A DNA stretch of 22,115 nt, from positions 1-22,115 of IMG/VR virus record IMGVR_UViG_3300009011_000059; one strand, written 5' to 3'. This stretch comes from a virus. Both the position numbers and the translations under genes were made by a program. The notes beneath the pieces were generated by a model. The model had not been told where the DNA came from. It saw only the letters and a program-made list of their open reading frames with translations, and ran no database searches. Every line of letters begins with the position of its first letter. Positions within the stretch are counted from its first letter, which is position 1. Shown piece by piece: positions 1 through 6,073 of the stretch.

Positions 1-155
1 ATCGCCTCGCCCTGTTCCTCGATCCCGGCCCACTCCATCAGCTCCAGCAGGGCCTGTTTAGTCCCTGGTCGAACCTTCAAGCGCAGGTCTTCTTCCTGCA
101 AGCGTTCGGCCTTGGTCCTGCGCTTCTCATCACGCTGCTGCTGCGTCAGAGCCAT
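1..155 (-). CDS. Small phage protein, 3' end outside window
   Basis: This reading frame runs leftward off the window edge, so only the first 51 codons are visible (MALTQQQRDEKR..., later LRLKVRPGTKQALLELMEWAG). It is Lys/Arg/Glu rich at the N-terminus. The start at 155 is chosen because GGAGG lies 5 nt upstream; an adjacent ATG at 158 has only 2 nt of spacing. It overlaps the end of the upstream gene by 26 bases, which suggests translational coupling. I recognise the general look (start MALTxxQR, later 'LMEWAGIEEQGEA') from short uncharacterised proteins of Pseudomonas prophages, but I know no function. Confidence 0.7.
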   Translation of the reverse strand, partial: MALTQQQRDEKRRTKAERLQEEDLRLKVRPGTKQALLELMEWAGIEEQGEA

Positions 156-477
156 CATCGCCTCCATTGCGCACGAAGGTGGCGCCCGGTCCGATGTCGA
201 GCAGGTCGCACACCCGGTTGATGATCTTGAGCGCGGCATCGAACGCCTTGGCGTCGTCCGGCTCGCGGGCTAGGCGCTTCATGTTCGGCTGATGCTCAAG
301 GCACACTTTGTCCACCAGGCGCCGGGCCAGCCTGCGCAGGTGGTCGGCGCTGTCGTGGAAACGCAGGCTCAGGGCAAAGGCCATGGCCACATCATCAGGC
401 CGGTACTGGCCGCCGCTGCGGGTGTTGTACAGCTTGCGCACCGGCTTGCGCAGCGGGGAAACGATTGCTTGTGCCAT
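130..477 (-). CDS. Hypothetical phage protein, 115 aa
   Basis: The product is uncharacterised. The start at 477 (MAQAIVSPLRKP) is preferred because AGGAGG lies 6 nt upstream; the frame is open further up to 522 without a ribosome site. The N-terminal 25 residues are basic (PLRKPVRKLYNTRSG). The middle is helical with conserved-looking HDSADHLRRLARRLVDKVC, and the C-terminus ends in a Gly/Asp/Ala tail. No signal peptide or membrane segment is seen. It lies in the leftward early operon between the RMF-like gene and the truncated gene at the window edge, so an early lytic role is an inference from position only. Confidence 0.7.
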   Translation of the reverse strand: MAQAIVSPLRKPVRKLYNTRSGGQYRPDDVAMAFALSLRFHDSADHLRRLARRLVDKVCLEHQPNMKRLAREPDDAKAFDAALKIINRVCDLLDIGPGATFVRNGGDDGSDAAAA

Positions 478-518
478 GCTCGACCTCCTGCAGGCCGCTT
501 GGGGGAATGTGGGATTGC

Positions 519-728
519 TCACGCCGCCTGTGCAGTTGCAGCGATCGGCGGATTTTTCGGTTCATGGGATAACTCCATGTCGCAGTCATGCCAGCCCGCG
601 AGCCACCAGGCGCTATCGACCGACATTTCGGGGTGAGGCTGGTAGGCTCGGCACCGGCCAGCAGCCCGAGTGGTACGCCCTTGGTAGTAGGGCAGTGGGT
701 GGATCTTTTCCGGCTTGACTCTTGGCAT
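519..728 (-). CDS. RMF/CrpP-like small protein
   Basis: A 69-residue protein. Residues 13-52 have the layout of ribosome modulation factor and the related CrpP family: an aromatic YYQG, then RAAGR, a Pro-containing spacer, and a terminal WWLAGWHDCDME resembling the 'W-L-x-G-W' end of RMF. RMF binds the 30S subunit and promotes 100S ribosome dimers in stationary phase; whether this phage copy touches ribosomes is unknown. The C-terminal 17 residues form a Pro/Ala tail not found in RMF. The start follows the stop of the upstream gene by 2 nt with a GGGGGT Shine-Dalgarno-like stretch. The family assignment rests on the motif layout only. Confidence 0.6.
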   Translation of the reverse strand: MPRVKPEKIHPLPYYQGRTTRAAGRCRAYQPHPEMSVDSAWWLAGWHDCDMELSHEPKNPPIAATAQAA

Positions 729-730
729 GG

Positions 731-1243
731 CTACCCCCGGTGCCGCTGAAGCGGGAAGTTGATCTTGAACGCCACCAGGATTCGCTCGAGCTTGCGATTC
801 CCGATCCCCAGCTTCGCGGTTACCCGGGTCCGAGAATCGCCGGCGTCACGGAGAGCGATGATCTGATCGGCGAGCGCTCGATCTTCCTTTTCCTGATCAG
901 CCGCGGACTTCGTTGGCCGGGCCGCCCTGGGCGGGGAGAAGAACTTGAAGCCCTCCCGGGCAGCCACGCCCCAGAGCGCGCCTTTGGTTTCCCCAAGGAG
1001 CTCCGCAACCTCACCGCAGCTCATGGTCTTGGCCAACTCGGCGACCTTCGCTGCGCGGGTCCTGGCTTTGGTTACCTGCTGTCTTTCGGACTTGCGGGCG
1101 GCAGGCTTGGCCGGCTTCTGCTTGGGGTCTGGGTGCTTGCGCTCGGGTAGTGGTCGGTAGGTGAAACCCTCCAGCACGACAAGCTGACCACCAGAGGCAA
1201 AGAAGGCCGCTTGTGCGGCCTCCAGGTCGATTGATGGGTTCAT
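731..1243 (-). CDS. Putative HTH DNA-binding phage protein, 170 aa
   Basis: The N-terminal 30 residues (LVVLEGFTYRPLP) are followed by a Lys/Pro/Ala-rich linker (about 33-60). Two segments then look like helix-turn-helix units: about 64-100 (AELAKTMSCGEVAELLGETKGAL) and about 118-160 (QIIALRDAGDSRTRVTAKLGIGNRKLERIL). The second resembles a resolvase-type HTH. The start overlaps the stop of the exonuclease gene as ATGA, so the two are coupled. A DNA-binding role in recombination or regulation is inferred from the HTH look and the neighbour; no catalytic motif is visible. Confidence 0.65.
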   Translation of the reverse strand: MNPSIDLEAAQAAFFASGGQLVVLEGFTYRPLPERKHPDPKQKPAKPAARKSERQQVTKARTRAAKVAELAKTMSCGEVAELLGETKGALWGVAAREGFKFFSPPRAARPTKSAADQEKEDRALADQIIALRDAGDSRTRVTAKLGIGNRKLERILVAFKINFPLQRHRG

Positions 1244-1875
1244 GCTGCCAGCCCCTCTTCTATGGTTTTCTTCACCTGGGCGACCAGTTCAAGGAACTGT
1301 GCCCGACGCTCAATGAGCCTCGGCAGCTCCTCCTTGAAGTCATCCCGGTCTTGCCTGTACACGATGAGCTGCCCGCTTTCAGGAAAGTCCGAGCAGTAGC
1401 TCACGAAGTCCACCCAATCCCTTCCAGAGCAGTCGAGGTGACCGACCAGTTGCCAGCGGTATGAAGGGTCGAATGACCCACGGCGCAGGGTGTCGTAGTG
1501 GACAGAAGCGATCACCGACTTGATTTCGATAACCCCGTCTTGGCCGATTAACCCGTCAGGCGAATCTCCGAACTCGCCGCAGTCGTAAAAGCCGCCATTG
1601 GTCACTTCGACGAAGCGCTCATCCTCGTAGAGCATTCTGGCAACCGGCTCCTGCTCATGTCCGCGATCGGTATCGGCGTTTTTGAAACCGAACTCAGCTT
1701 TTCGCCCGGTCAGCTGCTCCAGGGCGAGTTGTAGCGCGTACTTCTTCGCAGGCTCGCCGAAAGCCTTTCCGTCGTTCGCCATGAAGCAGGCGAAGTTCGA
1801 TGCCGTGGCCTTTCCGGTGCGCAGGGCCTGCCACACCTCTGTGTTCTGCTCGATGTCATGCCACAGCCGATTCAT
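1240..1875 (-). CDS. YqaJ/lambda-type exonuclease (viral recombinase)
   Basis: A 211-residue nuclease of the PD-(D/E)xK superfamily, YqaJ/lambda Exo branch. Such enzymes resect duplex ends 5'-3' and hand 3' single strands to an annealing protein for phage recombination. The N-terminus has W-x-x-L-R-T-G-K-A-T-A-S (15-26), typical of YqaJ proteins. The catalytic triad is visible as D107 (SPDG), E117 and K119 (IEIKS), with the 10- and 2-residue spacing of lambda Exo D119/E129/K131. A conserved-looking RGHEQEP lies at 71-77. The start at 1875 has GGAG 8 nt upstream; an upstream in-frame start at 1914 lacks one. It overlaps the gene to its right by 20 bases, forming a likely recombination cassette. 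Confidence 0.9.
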   Translation of the reverse strand: MNRLWHDIEQNTEVWQALRTGKATASNFACFMANDGKAFGEPAKKYALQLALEQLTGRKAEFGFKNADTDRGHEQEPVARMLYEDERFVEVTNGGFYDCGEFGDSPDGLIGQDGVIEIKSVIASVHYDTLRRGSFDPSYRWQLVGHLDCSGRDWVDFVSYCSDFPESGQLIVYRQDRDDFKEELPRLIERRAQFLELVAQVKKTIEEGLAA

Positions 1876-2377
1876 TGGCGCACTCCTGCATGAGCTGTTG
1901 CTGGTGTTCGTCACTCATCGCCAGGCGAGCGAGCACTGCATCAAGGTTGCCATCGCGCTTGAATGCGTTCTTGGCATTGCCCCAGGCCTTCTGGTTTTCC
2001 GGGGTAAGCCACGCCACTGTCGGCGCCTTAGGGCTGATGCGCAGGCCTTCCATCACCTCGCGACCGAACTTCACATTGGAGTCGACGTAAATAGTGACTC
2101 TCACACCCTGCCAGTCCTCAATGAACGGCGAGCCGGTCAGGGCCTTCAGGGTCTTGCTGTTGGTAACGTTCAGGATCATCGGCTTCAGCTTCTCGCCCGG
2201 GCGGATCTCGCGCTCGGCAAAGTAAGCAGTGTTGAATTGATCCTTGGTCTTTTTGGTCTTGTCCGTCTCCAGCGCTACGCGAGCAATGGTGAAGGTCATG
2301 TGGCCGACGACATCGGCGCTGCTCAAGTACGGGCTGTTGAAAGCCTTCTTGAAGTGGGTTTTCGATTCGTTGGACAC
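1856..2377 (-). CDS. Unknown protein paired with exonuclease; candidate recombination partner
   Basis: A 173-residue protein starting VSNESKTHFKKAFNSPYL (GTG start, GGAG 7 nt upstream; an alternative GTG at 2434 would add 19 residues with a weaker context). Visible features are a basic TDKTKKTKDQFNTAYF stretch, EIRPGEKLKPMILN, and a globular middle rich in beta-type residues (QGVRVTIYVDSNVKFG). The C-terminus is helical and Gln/Glu rich. I recognise it as a recurrent phage protein but not as Beta, RecT, Erf or a canonical SSB. Its position directly upstream of the exonuclease, with a 20-base overlap, is where an annealing or ssDNA-binding protein sits in other phages, so that role is a reasonable inference. 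Confidence 0.75.
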   Translation of the reverse strand: MSNESKTHFKKAFNSPYLSSADVVGHMTFTIARVALETDKTKKTKDQFNTAYFAEREIRPGEKLKPMILNVTNSKTLKALTGSPFIEDWQGVRVTIYVDSNVKFGREVMEGLRISPKAPTVAWLTPENQKAWGNAKNAFKRDGNLDAVLARLAMSDEHQQQLMQECANESAVA

Positions 2378-2552
2378 GATTCGTCTCCGCGCCAGGCCGG
2401 CGCCGTCAGTTGGAATAGGGAATCGCCAGGTCACCCAGGCACGGAGGTACGCTCCAGGCCCTGGCTGCGGTGGATGGTTGCGCGCTCTCGCCGCTTACGC
2501 TCCCGCATGGGGTACGGTTATCCCGAAGGGCCGCCGTGCTCGGCTACGTGAA

Positions 2553-2669
2553 TCAGGAAGTGATGGTGCCGGCCAGTGCGCTCAGGAGGAGCCAGCCGGT
2601 GAAGAAGGTGAGGGCGATGAAGGAGCCACGCCAGGTAGCGATACGGCGTGCACGCTGGTAGCTGGTCAT
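2553..2669 (-). CDS. Small single-pass membrane peptide, 38 aa
   Basis: The start at 2669 lies 4 nt after the stop of the upstream gene, with only a weak AGG about 9-10 nt before it. The peptide has a basic N-terminus (SYQRARRIATWR) followed by a hydrophobic segment at about 15-36 (FIALTFFTGWLLLSALAG). This predicts one membrane helix with the N-terminus inside. The frame is open up to 2849, but that extension reads through the neighbouring gene in another frame. The function is unknown. Confidence 0.45.
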   Translation of the reverse strand: MTSYQRARRIATWRGSFIALTFFTGWLLLSALAGTITS

Positions 2670-2673
2670 GGCT

Positions 2674-2895
2674 TCAACCTGGAAGGTTTGGCTTGGGGAT
2701 ACGCTTGAAGTTTTGGACTGGCTGAAGCTTCGAGACACCGTACCAATGGCACTGGGGATTTTTGGCGATTGAGCGCAAGGAAGCGAGAATGCATTCCTTG
2801 TGCATAGGGCCTCGAAAACCTCCGCCCAAGTAATGACGCAGATGGCCATTGAACTTGATCAGGTCAAGGTTGCTGTGGAAGTAGCGCTGGCTCAT
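2674..2895 (-). CDS. Hypothetical phage protein, 73 aa
   Basis: The start at 2895 overlaps the upstream stop as ATGA and has GAGG 7 nt before it. The protein (MSQRYFHSNLDLIKFNG...) is basic and aromatic, with a GGGFRG turn and a C-terminal VQNFKRIPKPNLPG tail. No known domain or membrane segment is visible. It belongs to the run of overlapping small genes of the leftward operon. Function unknown. Confidence 0.65.
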   Translation of the reverse strand: MSQRYFHSNLDLIKFNGHLRHYLGGGFRGPMHKECILASLRSIAKNPQCHWYGVSKLQPVQNFKRIPKPNLPG

Positions 2896-3113
2896 GCGCG
2901 CACCTCATACCCAACTGTCCACTCGCCGCACATCCACCAACTGCGGCTGACAGCCTCAGGATTTTCGATGAACGCCTCGGCAGCGGCTCTCTTGGCGTCA
3001 AACAGCGTCGGACCCTTGAAGAGCATTAGCACCCGGTCACCAGGCATGGCTTGGGCCTCGGGCAGTTCAGCGACCTGGTCGTCGATGATCGACGGGAAAA
3101 CTGGCGTGGTCAT
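2892..3113 (-). CDS. Hypothetical phage protein, 73 aa
   Basis: The start at 3113 has a near-perfect AGGAGG 4 nt upstream and overlaps the previous stop as ATGA. The sequence is acidic at the N-terminus (IIDDQVAELPEAQ) and has a helix DAKRAAAEAFIENPEAV. It ends in RSWWMCGEWTVGYEVRA with three Trp residues. It looks like a small globular cytoplasmic protein. No family recognised. Confidence 0.7.
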   Translation of the reverse strand: MTTPVFPSIIDDQVAELPEAQAMPGDRVLMLFKGPTLFDAKRAAAEAFIENPEAVSRSWWMCGEWTVGYEVRA

Positions 3114-3304
3114 GCAACCTCCTTGCGCCCATCAACGATCTTGTTGAGGCGCCCGCAGTAGTGGTTGAACTCTTCGATGGTGATGCGCTGGTCGGCCAGC
3201 ATTTCGGTGAGGAGCTTCTGCACCATGACGCTCCAGCTCAGATCCGTGCCGGGGTGTGCCATGGCGTCGAGTTCTTCGTCGATCAGAACGTGCGGGCTTC
3301 TCAT
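3110..3304 (-). CDS. Hypothetical phage protein, 64 aa
   Basis: The start at 3304 overlaps the upstream stop as ATGA and has GAGGAGG about 4 nt before it. The protein is small and probably all-helical (MVQKLLTEMLADQRITIEEFNHYCGRL), with an N-terminal SPHVLIDEELDAM. It has no membrane segment or recognisable motif. It is part of an overlapping three-gene block (3714 to 2892), so stoichiometric co-expression is likely. Confidence 0.65.
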   Translation of the reverse strand: MRSPHVLIDEELDAMAHPGTDLSWSVMVQKLLTEMLADQRITIEEFNHYCGRLNKIVDGRKEVA

Positions 3305-3714
3305 TGCGCCTCCTCGGCCTGGGCCAGAACCCCTTCCTTGGCGAAGGGGGTTAGCAGCTGGCGGGCGATCTCTTCAAGCGCTGCCTCTGGGTTCGCAACG
3401 CTCATGATCTCGTCGGCCGCTGCCTTTGCGTCGCCGGTGACCTTGGAGCGCGCCGCCAGAACCAGGCGGCCCAATACCGAGTTACTGATGCCGTTCAGGC
3501 CCAGCTGGCCCATCACGAACTCATCCACCGCCTGGGCGAAGCGCTCATAGGTGACACCCTGCTTCGGGCGCATCCGACGCTGAAACACAACGTCGCGGCG
3601 CGCCATCAGCTCAGCGATGCCATCGTCGACCCACAGGCGCTCCCGCACATCGTCCGGGTGCTCGCCTGGAAGGCGGTTGTCGTACTCAAACTGTGCTGCT
3701 CGAAGTGCGCCCAT
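3301..3714 (-). CDS. Hypothetical phage protein, 137 aa
   Basis: The N-terminus (MGALRAAQFEYDNRLPGEHPD) and the helical remainder are of a kind I have seen in Pseudomonas phage early regions, without known function. Visible blocks are a basic RRDVVFQRRMRPKQG stretch (about 39-53) and alanine-rich helices towards the C-terminus. The start has TGGAGG 5 nt upstream. The 16 bases around this start are identical to those at the start of the gene at 3975, which points to a duplicated initiation segment. Confidence 0.7.
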   Translation of the reverse strand: MGALRAAQFEYDNRLPGEHPDDVRERLWVDDGIAELMARRDVVFQRRMRPKQGVTYERFAQAVDEFVMGQLGLNGISNSVLGRLVLAARSKVTGDAKAAADEIMSVANPEAALEEIARQLLTPFAKEGVLAQAEEAQ

Positions 3715-3726
3715 GGTCGCCTCCAG

Positions 3727-3975
3727 TTACGGTTGGGATGCTCGATAGCGCCGCATGAGGCCTTTAGTCAGGCGCTTCATGATTCGCGGGTATCGGTCGG
3801 GGTGATGAAGTCGGCAGTAGAGGTGTTCTCTGCCATAGCCCTCGTGATCGCAGTAGTCGCAATCGCAGTGCTTCTTGAGCAGTGCACGTGCCTCAGCTGC
3901 GCATGCGGCGCGAAGGGTGAACCAGCGACGACCGCCGCCACGGAAGACGGCAGCAGCCTCGACTGTGACGGCCAT
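3727..3975 (-). CDS. Cys/His-rich small protein, possible zinc binder
   Basis: An 82-residue protein with HCDCDYCDHEGYG followed by REHLYCRLHHPDRYP (about 36-62). The clustered Cys and His residues could bind one zinc ion, which is inferred from residue spacing only. The flanks are basic (MKRLTKGLMRRYRASQP at the C-terminus), compatible with nucleic-acid binding. The start has TGGAGG 5 nt upstream. No named family is recognised. Confidence 0.6.
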   Translation of the reverse strand: MAVTVEAAAVFRGGGRRWFTLRAACAAEARALLKKHCDCDYCDHEGYGREHLYCRLHHPDRYPRIMKRLTKGLMRRYRASQP

Positions 3976-3995
3976 GGTCGCCTCCAGGTGGTGGG

Positions 3996-4409
3996 TCAGT
4001 CTGTATATGCGATGTACTTGAAGCGGCCATTGCCGAATTGCTCGAAGCGGCCGCCGAAGGTGCCGCGAATCTCCTGCTCAACCTCCTCGCGGCTCATGTG
4101 CGGCGGGTATACCCCTTCCTTGATCATCGAGAAGTGGGTGTGAGGCACGAAGCGCCAATCGACCTTGCTTGGGTCAAGCGGTTGCGGCTCGGGCGGCTGC
4201 CACGGCTTGCCCTTGTAGGTCTCGGGTGGCGGCGGTGGGTCTTCCGACTCCTCCCAGCCGCAGACTTCGCAGTAACCGCGCGGTGCGGTGCAAGCGCCGC
4301 ATGGTGGAGATATGTGGCAACTGCAATTAACCACCTTGTGAGATTCGATGACGCCCTCACAGCCGTCACGGCCGCAGGTATCGCCCTCGCAATATCCGAG
4401 TTCGCTCAT
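3996..4409 (-). CDS. Cysteine-rich phage protein, putative zinc ribbon, 137 aa
   Basis: The N-terminal half contains many Cys residues: CEGDTCGRDGC, then CSCH, CGAC and CEVCGWEE, the spacing expected of one or two zinc sites. A proline-rich linker (DPPPPPETY...QPPEPQPLDP) follows. A C-terminal globular part holds HFSMIKEGVYPPHMSREEVE and GGRFEQFGNGRFKYIAYTD. I recognise the MSELGYCEG start from other Pseudomonas prophages. The start at 4409 is preferred over an in-frame ATG at 4436, although its ribosome site is weak (GAG about 9 nt away). Confidence 0.7.
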   Translation of the reverse strand: MSELGYCEGDTCGRDGCEGVIESHKVVNCSCHISPPCGACTAPRGYCEVCGWEESEDPPPPPETYKGKPWQPPEPQPLDPSKVDWRFVPHTHFSMIKEGVYPPHMSREEVEQEIRGTFGGRFEQFGNGRFKYIAYTD

Positions 4410-4520
4410 GTTCGTTTGCTCGTGTGGCAACCGCATTGGCCAGGAGCCAGGCGCGGGTGACCAAACCCACCGTGAAAGGTGGCCTGGCGCCTGCCTAATG
4501 CGGTCGAAAATTAGAAGTGG
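4410..4520. other. Gene-free spacer with nested inverted repeats
   Basis: GCCAGGC at 4446-4452 pairs with GCCTGGC at 4482-4488. An inner CACC/GGTG pair (4468-4471 and 4478-4481) encloses a GAAA-type loop. There is no run of T on either strand, so a classical terminator is not supported. It separates the homing-type endonuclease from the downstream operon and could be a processing or border element. Confidence 0.4.
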
Positions 4521-5009
4521 TTAGAGGTGGCAAGCGAACTCGCCGTGGAGCCTTTCCCGGGCGGCAGCAACTTGCTCTGCCGCGACCTGGACGTTGTGGA
4601 AATACCCGAGGATGTGAACCACCTTGTTGCAAGTGATTGAGGCTCGCCACATGCCTTCATGTTTGTCCCAAATGACGCCCTTTACGCCGCTGACGCTGCG
4701 GTAGGAGCGACTGGTGTTCTGACTGTTCTGCGCCGCAGTGGCCTCGCGCAGATTCGCCCAAACATTGTTGTTTGGGTTTCTGTCGATGTGATCAACCTGA
4801 TCTGCAGGCCAGGCCCCAGTCATGTAGAACCATGCGAGGCGATGGGCTCGGTAGCCCTTCTTGTCGACCATGATGTAGATGCCTTTTTCGCCGCAGATAT
4901 AACCGGCAGGCTTTCCAACAACTCGGGTGCCTTTCGATTGGAGCCAGGTAAAGACCCCGCTTTCAGGGTCGTAAACCAATAGCTCGCGCAGGCGCTCATG
5001 CGTCAGCAT
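4521..5009 (-). CDS. HNH endonuclease with AP2 DNA-binding domain
   Basis: A 162-residue free-standing homing-type endonuclease. Residues 53-90 give the HNH core: H56 (AHRLAWFYMTG), D73-H74 (QVDHIDRNPNNN) and the Asn cluster with NLREAT. Residues 105-155 form an AP2-like domain (SGVKGVIWDKHEGMWRASI...LGYFHNVQVAAEQVA), which binds DNA in this family. Such proteins nick or cut specific sites and spread their own gene. The start has AGGAG 6 nt upstream. The gene interrupts the otherwise overlapping operon and is flanked by non-coding DNA on both sides, consistent with a later insertion. Confidence 0.88.
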   Translation of the reverse strand: MLTHERLRELLVYDPESGVFTWLQSKGTRVVGKPAGYICGEKGIYIMVDKKGYRAHRLAWFYMTGAWPADQVDHIDRNPNNNVWANLREATAAQNSQNTSRSYRSVSGVKGVIWDKHEGMWRASITCNKVVHILGYFHNVQVAAEQVAAARERLHGEFACHL

Positions 5010-5132
5010 TTGCGTCTCCTTGAGTTGATTAGTAGGAAAGGGTGCAGGCGGTGAGCGCTACCTCACATGCATCTGGTCTGGCCGGGTGGGCCCCGGATTC
5101 GCCTGCGTGTACGTCGATTAATGTTTACTGCG

Positions 5133-5159
5133 GTGAGCCTTAACCTTCATAAGGCTCAC
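5133..5159. repeat. Palindrome GTGAGCCTT-N9-AAGGCTCAC
   Basis: The two 9-bp arms (5133-5141 and 5151-5159) are perfect inverted copies around a 9-nt loop. No U-tract follows on either strand, so it is unlikely to be an intrinsic terminator. The arms contain the GTGAGC core shared with other repeats in the island, so it could be a protein-binding site or an RNA hairpin. Confidence 0.7.
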
Positions 5160-5185
5160 GGTGATGAGCTTTAAATCGATGAAAA

Positions 5186-5393
5186 CTGCATCGGTGAGCG
5201 ATCTGGCCGGTGCTGATCTCCGGCTTGCGAACCATGCCGAGGTAAACGGCTTGCGCCTCCCTCAATGCCAGTTATTACGACCCGGTACCGCGCGGGCATA
5301 TGAAACTACTTAGCCGGTATCGATCGTTCGCGGGAACTGTTTGCTTTCAAACCTGCGCATCAGCCTGCGCAACCAGATCGCTCACCGATGCAG
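5186..5393. repeat. Perfect 21-bp inverted repeat flanking 166 bp
   Basis: The left arm at 5186-5206 and the right arm at 5373-5393 are exact reverse complements, beginning CTGCATCGGTGAGCG on the left. They enclose 166 bp without an open frame. No target-site duplication is visible next to the arms. The unit could fold into a long-stem RNA or be a miniature mobile element. Confidence 0.85.
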
Positions 5394-5444
5394 CCTGCGA
5401 TGGGGAGCAGGGCATCGGGCAGTTAACGTCAGGCTGACGGGGTT

Positions 5445-5963
5445 TCAGTGGAAAACGACGGCGCCGCCGTCAGCCGCAACCTCGAAGGCAACTTTCCACT
5501 CTTGGTACTTTTCCCAGAAGTAGCCGCCAACTGCCTCGGCTTTCTCCGCAAAGTCGGCGTAGTCCTTGGCCAGCTTCGCGCTGACCACTGGGCCGATGGT
5601 GCCGTCGCAGTCCGAGAACAGGATCTGCTCGTAGAACGGGCCTTCACCTGCCTTGTTGGCACCTCCGAAGTATGGGAAGCGCTTTTCGTACTCATCGCTT
5701 GGGCTGGCATCCGGCGTGTAGCCGGCAAGCTTCGCCAGTTCATCGCGCCATGCGCTGTAGCGACCGTAGCCAGTGCTCAAGCCTGAGCCTTCCTCGCCAA
5801 GCTTGTAGGTCATTCCCTCTTTCAGGCCCTCGGCGCGGCCGGGGAAGTCCTTGTTGAAGTAGAAGTCGCGGTAGTTGTCGTAGTCGACCAGGTCGCCGTC
5901 CTTGTCACGCTCGGCGTCAGGCGCCTCGACCAGCTTGCTGTATGCAGAAACGTCCAAGCCCAT
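5445..5963 (-). CDS. Conserved hypothetical phage protein, 172 aa
   Basis: I recognise the MGLDVSAYSKLVEAPDAE start as typical of an uncharacterised family in Pseudomonas phages and prophages. Features are an acidic Asp/Tyr-rich segment (DKDGDLVDYDNYRDF), KDFPGRAEGL, a Gly/Ser/Tyr turn (GSGLSTGYGRYSAWRDELAKLAGY), ILFSDCDGTIGPVVSAKLAKDYADF, and a C-terminal WEKYQEWKVAFEVAADGGAVVFH. No membrane segment is present. The start at 5963 has GGAGG 8 nt upstream; the frame extends to 6077, but that part crosses the terminator hairpin. It is the first gene after that terminator, so it needs read-through or its own promoter. Confidence 0.75.
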   Translation of the reverse strand: MGLDVSAYSKLVEAPDAERDKDGDLVDYDNYRDFYFNKDFPGRAEGLKEGMTYKLGEEGSGLSTGYGRYSAWRDELAKLAGYTPDASPSDEYEKRFPYFGGANKAGEGPFYEQILFSDCDGTIGPVVSAKLAKDYADFAEKAEAVGGYFWEKYQEWKVAFEVAADGGAVVFH

Positions 5964-6030
5964 TGCTTGTTCCTCCGGTTGATTTCCCGGCAGCCACTCG
6001 CGGGAATGGCTGCTAGTGAAATCGCAGGCA

Positions 6031-6055
6031 CAAAAAAGCCCGAGTTGATCGGGCT
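6031..6055 (-). terminator. Intrinsic terminator in leftward operon (tL1-like)
   Basis: On the minus strand AGCCCGA-TCAAC-TCGGGCT forms a 7-bp stem with a 5-nt loop (6055 to 6037). It is followed directly by TTTTT (6036-6032). It lies between the first and second genes of the PL operon, the same place as tL1 after N in lambda. Confidence 0.85.
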
Positions 6056-6073
6056 GTGTTTTGCTGCTGAGCC

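Larger units (their letters stand above)
5010..5444. other. Gene-free island with ordered repeats
   Basis: No coding frame with a ribosome site is seen here on either strand. The block holds four copies of CGGTGAGCS (5049-5057, 5131-5139, 5192-5200 and inverted at 5379-5387), a short palindrome at 5133-5159, and a 21-bp perfect inverted repeat. Short direct repeats also occur (CGGCTTGCG near 5221 and 5248; CAGCCTGCG at 5361 and 5391). It may be a structured RNA, a regulatory array or a homing-element border. Confidence 0.6.

Noticed and set aside
2433-2508. 25-codon Arg-rich frame on the minus strand (MRERKRRERATIH...)
   Set aside because: There is no ribosome site before its ATG, and no other support. 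The 175-bp gap 2378-2552 is left without a gene.
1682-2551. Plus-strand frame of 289 codons opposite the exonuclease pair
   Set aside because: It is antisense to the exonuclease with its intact catalytic triad; composition is that of a shadow.
5186-5393. Retron-type msr-msd element based on the 21-bp inverted repeat
   Set aside because: No reverse transcriptase is encoded nearby, and the arms are longer than typical retron a1/a2 repeats; only the repeat itself is reported.
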